DNA of 6,400 nt from Bacteroidota bacterium (GTDB lineage Bacteria; Bacteroidota; Bacteroidia; Chitinophagales; LD1): the NCBI GenBank assembly GCA_018267355.1, contig JAFDYP010000012.1, positions 1-6,400 on the forward strand, in the 5' to 3' direction. A program made the translations under genes and the position numbers. A model generated the notes under the pieces. The model saw only the letters and a list, made by a program, of their open reading frames with translations. It was not told the DNA's origin and ran no database searches. Shown here piece after piece: positions 6,380 through 6,400 of this stretch (its first letter is position 1; every line of letters begins with the position of its first letter).

Positions 6380-6400
6380 CGCAGCCCGTGTAGAAAGTGA

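Noticed and set aside
1..6400. A defence, mobile or other novel multi-gene system
   Set aside because: The four genes are a housekeeping translocase, a glycoside hydrolase, an SGNH esterase-like protein and a peptidase in mixed orientations. There is no shared operon, no effector/sensor pairing, and no tRNA, integrase or transposase.

Overview
The window looks like an ordinary chromosomal stretch from a Bacteroidota bacterium. The evidence is: (i) a 1,112-residue SecA carrying extra blocks compared with the E. coli protein of 901; (ii) no Shine-Dalgarno-like sequence before any of the four starts; (iii) candidate promoters built on TATCTT, a good match to the Bacteroidota -7 element TAnnTTTG; and (iv) a GH125 mannosidase with a secretion signal, a common cargo in this phylum. 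A Chitinophaga-like lineage would fit, but I cannot fix the genus from the sequence.

Layout. Positions 1-581 (minus) hold the first 193 residues of a secreted GH125 exo-alpha-1,6-mannosidase that runs off the left edge. Positions 641-3979 (minus) hold a complete secA, 59 bp upstream of the GH125 gene on the same strand. Positions 3980-4297 are a 318-bp divergent intergenic region. It contains an outward-facing pair of identical 12-mers (AAATCCTATCTT) at its edges, a CGCC-TAAA-GGCG hairpin and a short heptanucleotide repeat based on ATTTCGG. Positions 4298-5476 (plus) encode a membrane-anchored SGNH/GDSL hydrolase: three predicted membrane helices, then a periplasmic domain with all catalytic blocks. 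Positions 5488-6366 (minus) encode an exported HExxH zinc peptidase resembling the PF10023 'predicted aminopeptidase' family. It converges on the SGNH gene with only 11 bp between the stops.

How the genes relate. SecA is the Sec-pathway motor. The other three products all look exported or membrane-inserted, so they depend on export machinery (Sec, or possibly Tat for GH125), but nothing here shows a dedicated shared pathway. The SGNH enzyme and the peptidase have no predictable substrates. I see no RNA genes, CRISPR arrays, insertion sequences or phage genes, and no evidence for a new multi-gene system. The parts worth a second look are the secA/SGNH intergenic region, the shared TATCTT promoter-like motif lying almost on two of the start codons, and the two poorly characterised exported enzymes.
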